A stretch of DNA of 64,000 bases. Origin: MPNP01 sp026709725 (GTDB lineage Bacteria; Pseudomonadota; Alphaproteobacteria; Rhodobacterales; Rhodobacteraceae). A model generated the notes under the pieces. That model searched no databases and was not told the origin of the DNA. It saw nothing but the letters and a program-made list of their open reading frames with translations. Made by a program: the position numbers and the translations under genes. Positions 54,607-63,384 of the stretch are shown here, in pieces. The stretch is from positions 744,001 to 808,000 of the forward strand of contig OZ241384.1 of the NCBI GenBank assembly GCA_965200805.1, in the 5' to 3' direction. Each line of letters opens with the position of its first letter. The stretch's first letter is position 1.

Positions 54607-56046
54607 TCAATGCGAATCCCGGGTTCTGTGGTATGCGTTCAGGGCCCGTTTGCGGGCCATTGCATGATCAACGATCGGATGAGGCCATGTTTCCCCGAGG
54701 ATTACGTCGGCATCCCTGAGGATATCCCTTGGAGCTTTCCAGGGTGCATGGAGGTGTCTGACCGGCAATGCCCGCAGCTCCGGGAGCCATTGGCGAAGAT
54801 AGTGTCCGTTTGCGTCAAAGCGTTCGGACTGGGCGACCGGATTGAAGATGCGAAAATACGGAGCAGCATCGGCTCCAGATCCGGCAACCCATTGCCAGCC
54901 GGCCGAATTATTGGCACGGTCGGCATCAACAAGTGTGTCAACAAACCACTCGGCACCCCGCCGCCAGTCAATGAGTAGGTGCTTGATCAGAAACGACGCC
55001 ACAACCATCCGGACGCGGTTGTGCATCCAGCCCGTTGACCAAAGTTCGCGCATTCCGGCATCAACCAGCGGATAACCGGTCTTGCCGCGTTGCCATTGCC
55101 GCAACGCGTCAGGATCCTCACGCCATTCCATGCGATCAAACTGACTGCGGATGTTGACCGTTTCCATCTCCGGATTGTGATAGAGCAGGTGGTGGGAAAA
55201 TTCCCTCCAGCCCAATTCACGCACAAAAGCTTCCCCATTCTGCCCTGCCACACATGCTCCGATGGCTGCTGCCACTTGCCTTGGACCGATTTCACCAAAA
55301 CGCAGATGGGGCGACAGGAAGCTTGTCAGCGGCTCACCGGGTCTGTCCCGACCCGCACTGTAGTTCTCCAGAGCCGTCTGAATAAAGCAGGCAAGGCGAT
55401 CCTCTGCCCCGGTCTCGCCGGGTTGCCATATCTGCCGTAACCCCCCGGCCCAATCCGGATTGTCGGGGCGCAATGTCCAGTCATCAAGACTTGCGCCCGG
55501 AGGCCAGACATCGGGAGAGCAAAGGCAGGACACCGATCCGTCTGGAGCAGCATGTCCGCGCTCAAGACACGCCCGCCAGAATGGTGTGAAGACCTGATAC
55601 GGCCTGTTGCCGCCGGTACAGATCTCCCATGGCTCATGGAGGAGCGATGCATTGAATGACCGGATCTCAAGACCGCCCCCCTTGAGCTCCGCCTTGATTT
55701 GGCGATCACGTTCCATTGTCCTGGGTTCGTAGAGACGATTCCAGACCACAGTCCCGGCACCGGTCTCGCTGATGAGGTCTGACAGGACTGATGAAGCCGG
55801 TCCACGACGAAGAACAAGACGACTGTTGAGTGCTTCGAACCGTGATGCGAGCGCCTCAAGGCTGCCATGCAGCCACCAGTGTGACGCAGCACCAAGAACA
55901 CAGTCTTCGGTCTCTTCGTCCAGGATGAAGACAGGCAGAACGCTCCGGCCTGTTTGGGAAGCCCAGAGCAGAGCCGGGTTGTCGGCAATCCGCAAATCCC
56001 TCCGAAACCAGACGATAACGGTATGGTGTCCAGTATCGGATGACAT
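54607..56046 (-). CDS. phr: Deoxyribodipyrimidine photolyase, class I
   Basis: A 479-residue flavoprotein that repairs UV-made pyrimidine dimers with blue light. The N-terminal antenna domain starts with TVIVWFRRDLRIADNPAL. The FAD domain has PYQVFTPFWRAC, LREFSHHLLYHNPEMET-type text (ELGWREFSHHLLYHNPEM), TGYPLVDAGMRELWSTGWMH, NRVRMVVASFLIKHLLIDWR and GWQWVAGSGADAAPYFRIFN followed by NPVAQSERFD. These are hallmarks of CPD class I enzymes. The start at ATG 56046 has GGAG eight bases upstream; a start six codons earlier is possible. Single gene on the minus strand, divergent from glpD. Confidence 0.95.
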   Translation of the reverse strand: MSSDTGHHTVIVWFRRDLRIADNPALLWASQTGRSVLPVFILDEETEDCVLGAASHWWLHGSLEALASRFEALNSRLVLRRGPASSVLSDLISETGAGTVVWNRLYEPRTMERDRQIKAELKGGGLEIRSFNASLLHEPWEICTGGNRPYQVFTPFWRACLERGHAAPDGSVSCLCSPDVWPPGASLDDWTLRPDNPDWAGGLRQIWQPGETGAEDRLACFIQTALENYSAGRDRPGEPLTSFLSPHLRFGEIGPRQVAAAIGACVAGQNGEAFVRELGWREFSHHLLYHNPEMETVNIRSQFDRMEWREDPDALRQWQRGKTGYPLVDAGMRELWSTGWMHNRVRMVVASFLIKHLLIDWRRGAEWFVDTLVDADRANNSAGWQWVAGSGADAAPYFRIFNPVAQSERFDANGHYLRQWLPELRALPVRHLHAPWKAPRDILRDADVILGETWPHPIVDHAMARKRALNAYHRTRDSH

Positions 56047-56285
56047 CGGGACATCTCCAATCAACAGCGAGTCGGCTGAACGTCAATATCGCCCTGAAAC
56101 CGCAGAGGCAGCAATGCGCGGGCATTCGGCAGGAAGCAGGGGGCGGGTTCGGATACACACCAGATTGTCGTTGTCTGCTTGACATTCATCCAGTACATTC
56201 ATCAAATCGCAGCCTGTCTCACAGCGGACATTGCCCGTGCCCGCCTGATTAAACAGATCACGATTGTAATGGAATTCGTATCACC

Positions 56286-57902
56286 GTGACCGCATTGACG
56301 CCAGAGTCTGTCAGTGATTTGTTTATCATTGGTGGAGGGATTAATGGTTGCGGCATCGCCCGCGATGCCGCGGGGCGCGGGCTGACCGTTCGCCTTGCCG
56401 AAATGGGTGATCTCGGCTCGGCAACATCTTCAGCCTCAACAAAACTGTTTCATGGGGGTCTGCGCTATCTTGAGCACTTCGAGTTCCGTCTGGTCAGGGA
56501 AGCCCTGATTGAGCGTGAGGTCCTCCTGCGAATGATGCCGCATATCAGCTGGCCCATGCGCTTTGTTCTCCCCCATGCCACCCAACCCCCCAAACGGCTG
56601 AAGTCTCTCCTGCCCCGACCCGGGCAGTCGCGTCCAGCCTGGATGATCAGAGCCGGTCTCCTGCTTTATGACACCCTCGGCGGCCGAAGGATCCTCCCGG
56701 GCACCCGTACACTCGATTTGACCACGGCACCGGAGGGAAAGCCGCTGCAGGAACGTTTTCGCAAGGGTTTTGAATATTCCGATTGCTGGGTTGATGACGC
56801 CCGGCTCGTTGTTTTGAATGCAAGGGACGCCGCTGAACATGGGGCTGATATTCTGACGCGTACAAAAGTCACCCATACGGAACGCCGGAATGGTTTCTGG
56901 GAGATCACCACCAGGGATCTCATCACCGACCGGACCTGTGCCTATCGTGCCCGCGCCCTCATCAATGCGGCCGGTCCCTGGGTCGCGGAGATTCTTCATG
57001 AAACGCTGGGGTTGCCCTCAAAATCATCAATCCGGCTCGTCCGCGGCTCGCACATCGTCACCCGCAAACTCTTCGATCATGACCGGAGCTATATTCTCCT
57101 GGGTGACGACCGCCGGGTGATCTTTGCGATTCCCTACGAAAACGAATTCACCCTGATCGGGACCACGGATGCGGATCACGACAGTCCGAACACCGCGCCC
57201 CGTTGCACCCCGGCTGAACAGGACTATCTGATTGATGTTGTCAATCAGCACTTTCGCCAGCCAATCACCCGGGAGGATGTGATCTGGAGTTACTCAGGTG
57301 TCCGACCGCTGCATGACGATGGTGCAAATGATGCCAGCTCCGTCACCCGCGACTATTCATTTGAGCTCGACACCCGCAACAACCTGCCAGCCCTCAGTGT
57401 CTTTGGCGGCAAGATCACAACCTACCGCCGCCTTGCCGAGAATGCCGTCAACCGTCTGGCGTCCGACTTCCCAAATCTCACAGAGCCCTGGACATCGCAT
57501 GCGCCACTCCCGGGTGGAGACTTTCCCCATGATGGTGTCCCGGACCTCGTTGATGCACTGATGTCAGTGCACCCTTTTCTTGATGCCCCCTGGGCTCATC
57601 GACTTGTTCGCAACTATGGCACGGATGCGGCACGACTTCTCAATCAGGCACGCACCCGCGACGAACTCGGAACCCGCTTCACCGGGAACCTGACTGCAAC
57701 CGAGGTCAACTGGCTGATTGGCAGGGAATACGCACGCACCAGCGATGACATTCTCTGGCGGCGCACCAAACTCGGTCTTCATGCCTCAGCCGATGAGATC
57801 GCCAAGCTTGATCACTACATCCGCAAGCTGTCAGATCCGAAGGACGAAAAGGATGCCCTGCGGGCTTCGCTATGTTCGCGATTGACGAGATTGGGCTGTT
57901 GA
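56286..57902 (+). CDS. glpD: Glycerol-3-phosphate dehydrogenase (FAD-dependent)
   Basis: A 538-residue membrane-associated flavoenzyme that oxidises glycerol 3-phosphate to dihydroxyacetone phosphate and passes electrons to quinone. The FAD motif is DLFIIGGGINGCGIARDAAG, and SSASTKLFHGGLRYLEHFEF is the next family block. LINAAGPWVAEIL, RGSHIVTRKLFDHDRSYIL and IPYENEFTLIGTTDADH follow. The C-terminal DAO_C domain runs from about 400. The start is GTG 56286. It is 117 bp upstream of a HipB-like gene and about 2 kb before an ABC transporter on the same strand, which suggests import of glycerol or glycerol phosphate. Confidence 0.95.
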   Translation: MTALTPESVSDLFIIGGGINGCGIARDAAGRGLTVRLAEMGDLGSATSSASTKLFHGGLRYLEHFEFRLVREALIEREVLLRMMPHISWPMRFVLPHATQPPKRLKSLLPRPGQSRPAWMIRAGLLLYDTLGGRRILPGTRTLDLTTAPEGKPLQERFRKGFEYSDCWVDDARLVVLNARDAAEHGADILTRTKVTHTERRNGFWEITTRDLITDRTCAYRARALINAAGPWVAEILHETLGLPSKSSIRLVRGSHIVTRKLFDHDRSYILLGDDRRVIFAIPYENEFTLIGTTDADHDSPNTAPRCTPAEQDYLIDVVNQHFRQPITREDVIWSYSGVRPLHDDGANDASSVTRDYSFELDTRNNLPALSVFGGKITTYRRLAENAVNRLASDFPNLTEPWTSHAPLPGGDFPHDGVPDLVDALMSVHPFLDAPWAHRLVRNYGTDAARLLNQARTRDELGTRFTGNLTATEVNWLIGREYARTSDDILWRRTKLGLHASADEIAKLDHYIRKLSDPKDEKDALRASLCSRLTRLGC

Positions 57903-57942
57903 CAGGTCAAAGTCCGGCACAGGCGGACAAAGGACGGGGTCA

Positions 57943-57993
57943 CCGGGGGTCAACCCTCGCCCGGGCTCCGCCCTCCCTCCGGTTGACCCCCGG
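57943..57993. repeat. 13-bp perfect inverted repeat between glpD and the HipB-like gene
   Basis: CCGGGGGTCAACC (57943-57955) and GGTTGACCCCCGG (57981-57993) pair perfectly around 25 bases. It could end glpD transcription, though no T-tract follows. It lies 27 bases before the HipB-like start, so it could also be an operator for autoregulation, as HipB-type proteins bind palindromes upstream of their own genes. Confidence 0.7.
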
Positions 57994-58019
57994 CTGTTGC
58001 ACTTCAGAGTGGCAGTGGG

Positions 58020-58412
58020 GTGACAAATAATACCGGCAATATTCCATCTCCCCACGCTGAAAAAGCACTGCGATCATTGGGTGAAAATCTGAGGGTCGCC
58101 CGCCTCAATCGCCGCATTTCAATGCGCGGACTCGCCGAACGCATGGGTGTCTCGGAAAGGACTGTTTCCAGACTTGAGAAGGGTGAATGCGGAGTCGGTA
58201 TCGGGACACTCGCCATGGCCTGTCTTGTGCTTGGCGAGATTGATCGGATCACCCATTTCCTTGATGTGGCAAGTGATGAGATGGGAATACGACGCGCAAG
58301 GCAGAATCCGCCAAAGCGTATTCGGGAATGTCGAAGTCCGGCATTGAACCCGACAGATGATCACGGGCCTTCCCGCGCACCGGAGGCGAACAGCCATGGG
58401 ATGGCGTTTTGA
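58020..58412 (+). CDS. HipB-like helix-turn-helix regulator
   Basis: A 130-residue XRE-family protein. The helix-turn-helix is LRVARLNRRISMRGLAERMG followed by VSERTVSRLEKGECGVGIGT, as in HipB antitoxins. GTG 58020 is the likely start. The stop overlaps the ATG of the decayed hipA (TGATG at 58410-58414), as in normal hipBA operons. HipB represses the operon and neutralises HipA. The C-terminal tail beyond residue 95 is not conserved. With its toxin destroyed, it may be kept as a regulator or be on the way to loss. Confidence 0.8.
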   Translation: MTNNTGNIPSPHAEKALRSLGENLRVARLNRRISMRGLAERMGVSERTVSRLEKGECGVGIGTLAMACLVLGEIDRITHFLDVASDEMGIRRARQNPPKRIRECRSPALNPTDDHGPSRAPEANSHGMAF

Positions 58413-58964
58413 TGCCGCGGGTCAGGGTCGTTCTTGGAGCAGCCATGCGGGAGGCGGGATGGTTGCGGTTTGAAAGTGATGGCCGTCGCCAGAACTCACA
58501 ATTCGAATACGCTGATGACTGAACCCGGATCCTGCACAGAAATCGCCGACGTAATCCGGCGGATCTCATCGCGTTGTGGCTGAGGATCGTATTCTCAATC
58601 CTGGTTTCGAACACGGACGATCACCTTAAAAAACCACGGATTCCTTTATGTCGGCAACAATCGCTGGCGACTGTCGCCAGCCTTTGACATCAATCCGTCA
58701 CCATCACGACATCACTATCTTGAGACAGCAATTGTGCCGGACGGACCATTTGATGCATCGTTCGATCTGGCTCTTGAGTCATGCCCATATTTTGGTCTGG
58801 AGCCAGACCAGGCACGCCATCGGGCCCGGAGGATGACGGCAAGCGTCGCCGAATTCTGGAAATCCGAGCTTCGGGGTGCCGGGCTCGCCGGCAACGAGAT
58901 CCGAACCTACGCGGACGCATTCGGGCATGCCGAGGCTGAGAGTGCTTTGCGAACGACTGATTGA
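58412..58964 (+). pseudogene. hipA toxin gene with a large internal deletion
   Basis: Only the two ends of a HipA kinase remain. The N-terminus MPRVRVVLGAAMREAGWLRF ends in SQFEYADD and a stop at 58522. The C-terminus resumes near 58540 (NPADLIALWLRIVFSILVSN followed by TDDHLK) and after one extra A in an A run continues as NHGFLYVGNNRWRLSPAFDI, ending LESCPYFGLEPDQARHRARR and so on to a stop at 58964. HipA proteins are about 400-450 residues. The middle, with the ATP-binding loop and catalytic aspartate, is missing, so no active kinase can be made. Confidence 0.8.
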
Positions 58965-59110
58965 ACTCCGATCCCTGCGTGAAGGATGCAGGCCATCATC
59001 CGCAACGATGGTCTTGCAGGACAACCCGCCTCCGGCATGCAATGGCACCGCTGAAAAGAGCCCGGTTCGGCTTCCCGAACGCAGTCACGCATATTGCCCG
59101 GCGGGGCCGT

Positions 59111-59581
59111 TCAGATTGAGCGATAGCACATCAGGGTGTTGGTCCCGCTTTGCACGACATCATTGTTCTGATTGGTAACAACAACATCGAGTGTTAGCAG
59201 ACCGCGTTTCTGATCCGACAATGATCGCTTTTCGGCGACGGTGATCTGGGCACGAATCGTATCCTGTGCGAGAACAGGTCGTTTGAAGGACCAGTGCCAA
59301 CCCAGTGATGCCTGGGCGTGAATGCGGGCGGAGGCCCTGCATTTCAGGCCGTCAACCAGGGCAAGAACGAGCAGTCCATGGGCAACACGGTCGGAAAATC
59401 CATGCCGAACAGCGGCATTACGGTCAAGATGGATCTCGAAATCGTCACCGCTGAAATCGGCAAACGCATCAATGACCTCAGCTGAGACAATGGCACTTCC
59501 GGTTTCGATGCGATCACCCGGGGTGAGATCGTCAAGAGCATAGAGACCCGGCGGCAGGAGGCGGATGTCGGACTGTTCCAT
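59111..59581 (-). CDS. MaoC-like hot-dog dehydratase
   Basis: A 156-residue (R)-specific enoyl-CoA hydratase-like protein. The catalytic region is DDFEIHLDRNAAVRHGFSDR followed by VAHGLL, which holds the aspartate-histidine pair and the arginine/glycine of the MaoC family. GDRIETGSAIVSAEVIDAFA is the first strand-helix. It probably hydrates enoyl-CoA or a related thioester; the neighbours do not tell which. GGGGTATTC lies before ATG 59581. It is divergent from the ABC operon starting at 59845. Confidence 0.88.
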   Translation of the reverse strand: MEQSDIRLLPPGLYALDDLTPGDRIETGSAIVSAEVIDAFADFSGDDFEIHLDRNAAVRHGFSDRVAHGLLVLALVDGLKCRASARIHAQASLGWHWSFKRPVLAQDTIRAQITVAEKRSLSDQKRGLLTLDVVVTNQNNDVVQSGTNTLMCYRSI

Positions 59582-59844
59582 GAATACCCCATTGCGTTTT
59601 TTTCATTACTGCCACAAGTTGACCTGAGAGGAAATCTTCACCCGTGCGGCCGGGAGTCTGAATGTTTTGTGGTCGTGATCCGGAATGCGTTCGTTTGATC
59701 GTGCGGGATGTTTGAATTGTTGAGGGGTTTGATCTAGATTTACTCTGGAGGATGGGGGCGGAAGATCCCTGCATCTGCATTCTTGACAGGAGTTATGGTG
59801 CCAGCGGGCAGTTGTGTTCCGCGTGGACCGAGGAGGAGAACAAA

Positions 59845-61158
59845 ATGAGGAAATCAGCAATTGTTGCCCTGGCTATGCTTGTCCCAATGGCAGGCACAAC
59901 CGCAAAGTCAGCCGATCTGACCTTGTGCTGGGCAGCCTGGGATCCGGCCAATGCCCTGGTCGAACTGTCCAAGGACTTTGAGGCCCAGAGCGGGCACAAC
60001 ATGAGTTTTGAATTTGTCCCGTGGCCCAATTTTGCTGACCGGATGCTCAACGAGCTCAATTCCGGCGGCAAACTGTGTGACCTGATGATCGGGGACAGCC
60101 AGTGGATCGGTGGTTCTGCAGAATCCGGCCATTATGTGAAGCTCAATGACTTCTTTGACGCGGAAGGAATCACCATGGATGATTTCATTCCGGCCACAGT
60201 GACCGGCTATGCTGAATGGCCGAAGGGGACGCCCAATTACTGGGCACTTCCTGCATTTGGTGATGTGGTGGGCTGGACATACCGCAGGGACTGGCTTGAG
60301 CGACCGGAGTTGCAGGCTGAGTTCAAGGCGGCCTACGGGCGGGATCTGGATGTCCCGCAGACACTTGCCGAGCTGAAGGACATTGCCGAATTCTTCCAGG
60401 GTCGCGAGATTGACGGAAAAACCGTCTACGGTGCAGCGATCTACACGGAGCGTGGCTCAGAAGGCATCACCATGGGCGTGACCAACGCACTATACAACTA
60501 CGGATTCGAATACGGGAATCCTGATTCACCCTATGAGTTGGAGGGATTCGTCAATTCTGATGGTGCTGTCGCCGGACTTGAGTTCTACAGGGAACTTTAT
60601 GAGTGCTGCACGCCGCCGGGATCATCCGACTGGTATATGTCCGAGTCAATTGATGCCTTCAGGTCAGGACTGGTCGCGCTGCAAATGAATTTTGCCTTCA
60701 TCTGGCCCGGTGTCCACGCCGACCCGAATGTGGGTGGAGACCGTTCGGGATACTTCCCGAATCCCGCTGGCCCGGGTGGCCATTTTGCCCAGCTGGGTGG
60801 TCAGGGGATTTCGGTTGTGTCGTATTCGGACAACCAGGATGCAGCACTTGAGTACATCAAGTGGTTTGCTCAACCCGAAATCCAGAAGCAATGGTGGGAG
60901 CTCGGCGGGTATTCAGCCCTGCGGGCCGTTGTTGAGGATCCCGCTTTTGCGACCAGCCAGCCTTACGCCCAGACATTTCTCGATTCGATGGCGATCGTGA
61001 AGGATTTCTGGGCTGAGCCAGCCTACGCTTCGCTGCTGCTGGCAATGCAGGATCGTGTCCACACATATGTTATCGCCGGTCAGGGAACTGCCAGGGAAGC
61101 ACTTGACGGACTGGTCGAGGATTGGATCGAAGTCTTCGAGGACGAGGGTAAACTCTGA
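59845..61158 (+). CDS. Extracellular solute-binding protein, family 1 (carbohydrate/polyol)
   Basis: A 437-residue periplasmic binding protein with signal peptide MRKSAIVALAMLVPMAGTTA. Family landmarks are WAAWDPANALVELSKDFEAQ, SGHNMSFEFVPWPNFADRML, LCDLMIGDSQWIGGSAESGH and YWALPAFGDVVGWTYRRDWL. GGAGGAGAACAAA directly precedes ATG 59845. It is followed by a hairpin, two permeases, a small membrane protein and an ATPase on the same strand. The closeness of glpD hints at glycerol or glycerol phosphate, but the ligand cannot be read from the sequence. Confidence 0.92.
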   Translation: MRKSAIVALAMLVPMAGTTAKSADLTLCWAAWDPANALVELSKDFEAQSGHNMSFEFVPWPNFADRMLNELNSGGKLCDLMIGDSQWIGGSAESGHYVKLNDFFDAEGITMDDFIPATVTGYAEWPKGTPNYWALPAFGDVVGWTYRRDWLERPELQAEFKAAYGRDLDVPQTLAELKDIAEFFQGREIDGKTVYGAAIYTERGSEGITMGVTNALYNYGFEYGNPDSPYELEGFVNSDGAVAGLEFYRELYECCTPPGSSDWYMSESIDAFRSGLVALQMNFAFIWPGVHADPNVGGDRSGYFPNPAGPGGHFAQLGGQGISVVSYSDNQDAALEYIKWFAQPEIQKQWWELGGYSALRAVVEDPAFATSQPYAQTFLDSMAIVKDFWAEPAYASLLLAMQDRVHTYVIAGQGTAREALDGLVEDWIEVFEDEGKL

Positions 61159-61193
61159 TTCCTGCAGAGCATTTCCATGCATCATTCTGAATG

Positions 61194-61220
61194 CCCGACC
61201 GCCGCTCATCGGCGGTCGGG
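61194..61220 (+). terminator. Hairpin after the third binding-protein gene
   Basis: CCCGACCGCCG (61194-61204) and CGGCGGTCGGG (61210-61220) are perfect reverse complements around CTCAT, 35 bases after the stop codon. No T-tract follows. It lies between binding protein and permease, as in the other two ABC operons. Confidence 0.7.
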
Positions 61221-61249
61221 TGCAAGCCATACATAGCCTCACGCACGAT

Positions 61250-62197
61250 ATGGGACTCTCGCCCATCGAGAGAATTGCCGAGGGAACGCCAAAGGGTTTC
61301 CGAAGACGGATACGGGGACTTTCTGATCGTGCCATTGCCTGGCTGTTCGTCGGTCCAACGATTGCGCTGCTGCTGCTGATCAACATCTTCCCCCTGATCT
61401 GGACGATTCGTCTCAGTTTCACCAACTTTCGGGCCAACCGCCCGAATGTGGATGTGAAATTCATCGGCCTGCGGAACTATGAACGCATTCTGTCCGACAG
61501 CGATATCTGGCAGACCATGCAGGCAACGGCCCATTTTCTTTGCTGGACCCTGTTTTTGCAGGTGCTGCTTGGCTTTACCCTGGCCTGGTTGATCAACAGG
61601 AAGTTCAGGGGGAATGATCTCTGGACCACGATCATCGTGCTGCCGATGATGCTGTCACCAGCTGTTGTCGGCAATTTCTGGACGTTTTTGTACCAACCGC
61701 AAATTGGCCTGTTCAACTACGTGATCTCGTTCCTTACGGGCGTCGATCCCAGCGGTTTTACCATGATTGGCGAAGTTGATCTCGCACCCTGGGCGATTGT
61801 GATTGTGGATACATGGATGTGGACACCGTTTATCATGCTCATCTGTCTGGCCGGACTCCGCTCGATACCGGATTACATCTATGAGGCGGCAGAGTGTGAT
61901 CGGGCATCAAAATGGCGGCAGTTCTGGACCATCACCATTCCGATGGTGCTGCCGTTTCTGATGCTGGCCGTACTGTTTCGCGGCATTGAGAATTTCAAGA
62001 TGTTCGATCTCGTGGTCCTGCTCACCGGCGGCGGCCCCGGCTCGACAACGGAACTGACATCAATCAATCTCAAGCGTGAAGCCTTTGAGAAATGGCGGAC
62101 AGGCTATGCATCGGCCTATGCCGTCATTCTCTTTGTGACAATCTTCGGCCTGGCATCAATCTACGTCAAGGCCCTCAACAGGGTCAAGGACCGATGA
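61250..62197 (+). CDS. Carbohydrate ABC transporter permease, MalF/UgpA type
   Basis: A 315-residue inner-membrane protein with six predicted helices after a 35-residue cytoplasmic lead. The first helix is AWLFVGPTIALLLLINIFPL. The ATPase-contact loop is DYIYEAAECDRASKWRQFWT followed by ITIPMVLPF; cysteine replaces the usual leucine or isoleucine in EAA-x-x-DGA. MFDLVVLLTGGGPGSTTELT is the late MalF signature. ATG 61250 (MGLSPIERIAEG) is the likely start. The stop overlaps the next ATG (ATGA at 62194-62197). Confidence 0.92.
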   Translation: MGLSPIERIAEGTPKGFRRRIRGLSDRAIAWLFVGPTIALLLLINIFPLIWTIRLSFTNFRANRPNVDVKFIGLRNYERILSDSDIWQTMQATAHFLCWTLFLQVLLGFTLAWLINRKFRGNDLWTTIIVLPMMLSPAVVGNFWTFLYQPQIGLFNYVISFLTGVDPSGFTMIGEVDLAPWAIVIVDTWMWTPFIMLICLAGLRSIPDYIYEAAECDRASKWRQFWTITIPMVLPFLMLAVLFRGIENFKMFDLVVLLTGGGPGSTTELTSINLKREAFEKWRTGYASAYAVILFVTIFGLASIYVKALNRVKDR

Positions 62198-63132
62198 GCA
62201 GCTGGTCGCCGATACAGCCGAGCGGTTTGCAGAAGTGGGTCGCCGGAACACTGGTTGTCATCTATGCGCTGGTGACAATCTTGCCGCTCCTCTGGATCAT
62301 CTCAACCGGCTTCAAGACGTCAGTCGACTCGATTGCCTACCCGCCAAAGATCGTGTTTGCGCCCTCACTGGAGGGATATGTCAATCTCTTCACCACGCAG
62401 ACACGGCAAACCGAGGACTACCTGGCCAGCAATCCACCCGGCAACTGGTATGAGAAAATCGTGCACGACAAGGGCATGGTGATCGCCGGGCCATCGCGCT
62501 TCGGCGAGCGTTTTATCAATTCCGTTATCATCGGCTTCGGTTCAACTTTCCTCTCGGTGTTCCTCGGCACGCTGGCAGCCTATGCGTTCTCGCGTTTCCG
62601 GGTTCCCCTGAAGGATGACCTGCTGTTCTTCATCCTGTCCACGCGCATGATGCCGCCCATCGCAGTCGCCATTCCGATCTTTCTCATGTTCCGGACGCTG
62701 GGACTGTCCGACACCCATCTTGGAATGATCCTTCTCTACACAGCCGTGAACCTGTCCCTGGCTGTCTGGCTGCTGAAGGGATTCATTGACGAAATTCCGC
62801 TTGAATACGAAGAGGCCGCCCTCATTGACGGTTACACGCGCCTGCAAGCCTTCATCAAGGTTGTCCTGCCGCAGTCAATGACGGGGATCGCTTCAACCGC
62901 GATCTTCTGTCTGATCTTTGCCTGGAATGAGTATGCCTTTGCCGTGCTCCTGACATCCGGCACCGCACAGACGGCACCGCCATTCATACCGACAATCATC
63001 GGTGTGAGCGGTCAGGACTGGCCGGCTGTTGCCGCAGGTGCAACGCTGTTTCTGGTCCCGGTGATGGTCTTTACCATCCTGTTGCGGCGACATCTGCTGC
63101 GCGGCATCACATTCGGAGCTGTCCGCAAATGA
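62194..63132 (+). CDS. Carbohydrate ABC transporter permease, MalG/UgpE type
   Basis: A 312-residue inner-membrane protein with six predicted helices. The ATPase-contact loop is EIPLEYEEAALIDGYTRLQA. LSTRMMPPIAVAIPIFLMFR is the MalG-class segment for polyol-type transporters, nearly the same as in the permease at 43145. A periplasmic insertion of about 45 residues (about 62-105, with TTQTRQTEDYLASNPPGNWY) comes after the first helix. ATGA overlaps tie it to both neighbours. Confidence 0.93.
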   Translation: MSSWSPIQPSGLQKWVAGTLVVIYALVTILPLLWIISTGFKTSVDSIAYPPKIVFAPSLEGYVNLFTTQTRQTEDYLASNPPGNWYEKIVHDKGMVIAGPSRFGERFINSVIIGFGSTFLSVFLGTLAAYAFSRFRVPLKDDLLFFILSTRMMPPIAVAIPIFLMFRTLGLSDTHLGMILLYTAVNLSLAVWLLKGFIDEIPLEYEEAALIDGYTRLQAFIKVVLPQSMTGIASTAIFCLIFAWNEYAFAVLLTSGTAQTAPPFIPTIIGVSGQDWPAVAAGATLFLVPVMVFTILLRRHLLRGITFGAVRK

Positions 63133-63317
63133 ACCGCATGATGCAGGACCTTTTGCATCTGCGCCGGGGCGCATGGGAGATGGTGGCCTCCATCATCATC
63201 GCTGTCGGTGTGATCATGCTGATGCAGCCCTTTCTGCTTGTGGTCTACACCTGGTCGTTTCTGGTCACTCTGACCGGTACGGTCATGTTCATCATCGTCA
63301 GTCATCTTCCGGAATAG
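63129..63317 (+). CDS. Small two-helix membrane protein in the ABC operon
   Basis: A 62-residue protein with two hydrophobic helices (VASIIIAVGVIMLMQPFLLV and LVTLTGTVMFIIVSHL). It has no enzyme motif. ATG 63129 overlaps the permease stop (ATGA), so it is translated with the transporter. Some glycerol-type ABC operons (GlpSTPQV type) carry a small DUF2160 membrane protein at this place. This one is shorter and I do not recognise DUF2160 residues, so it may be an unrelated small transporter partner. Confidence 0.75.
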   Translation: MNRMMQDLLHLRRGAWEMVASIIIAVGVIMLMQPFLLVVYTWSFLVTLTGTVMFIIVSHLPE

Positions 63318-63384
63318 ACCATGATGCCGGATCACCTCCGAACGCTGACACCGGCAGGCATGGACGGCTGAGGCGAACGGTTCC

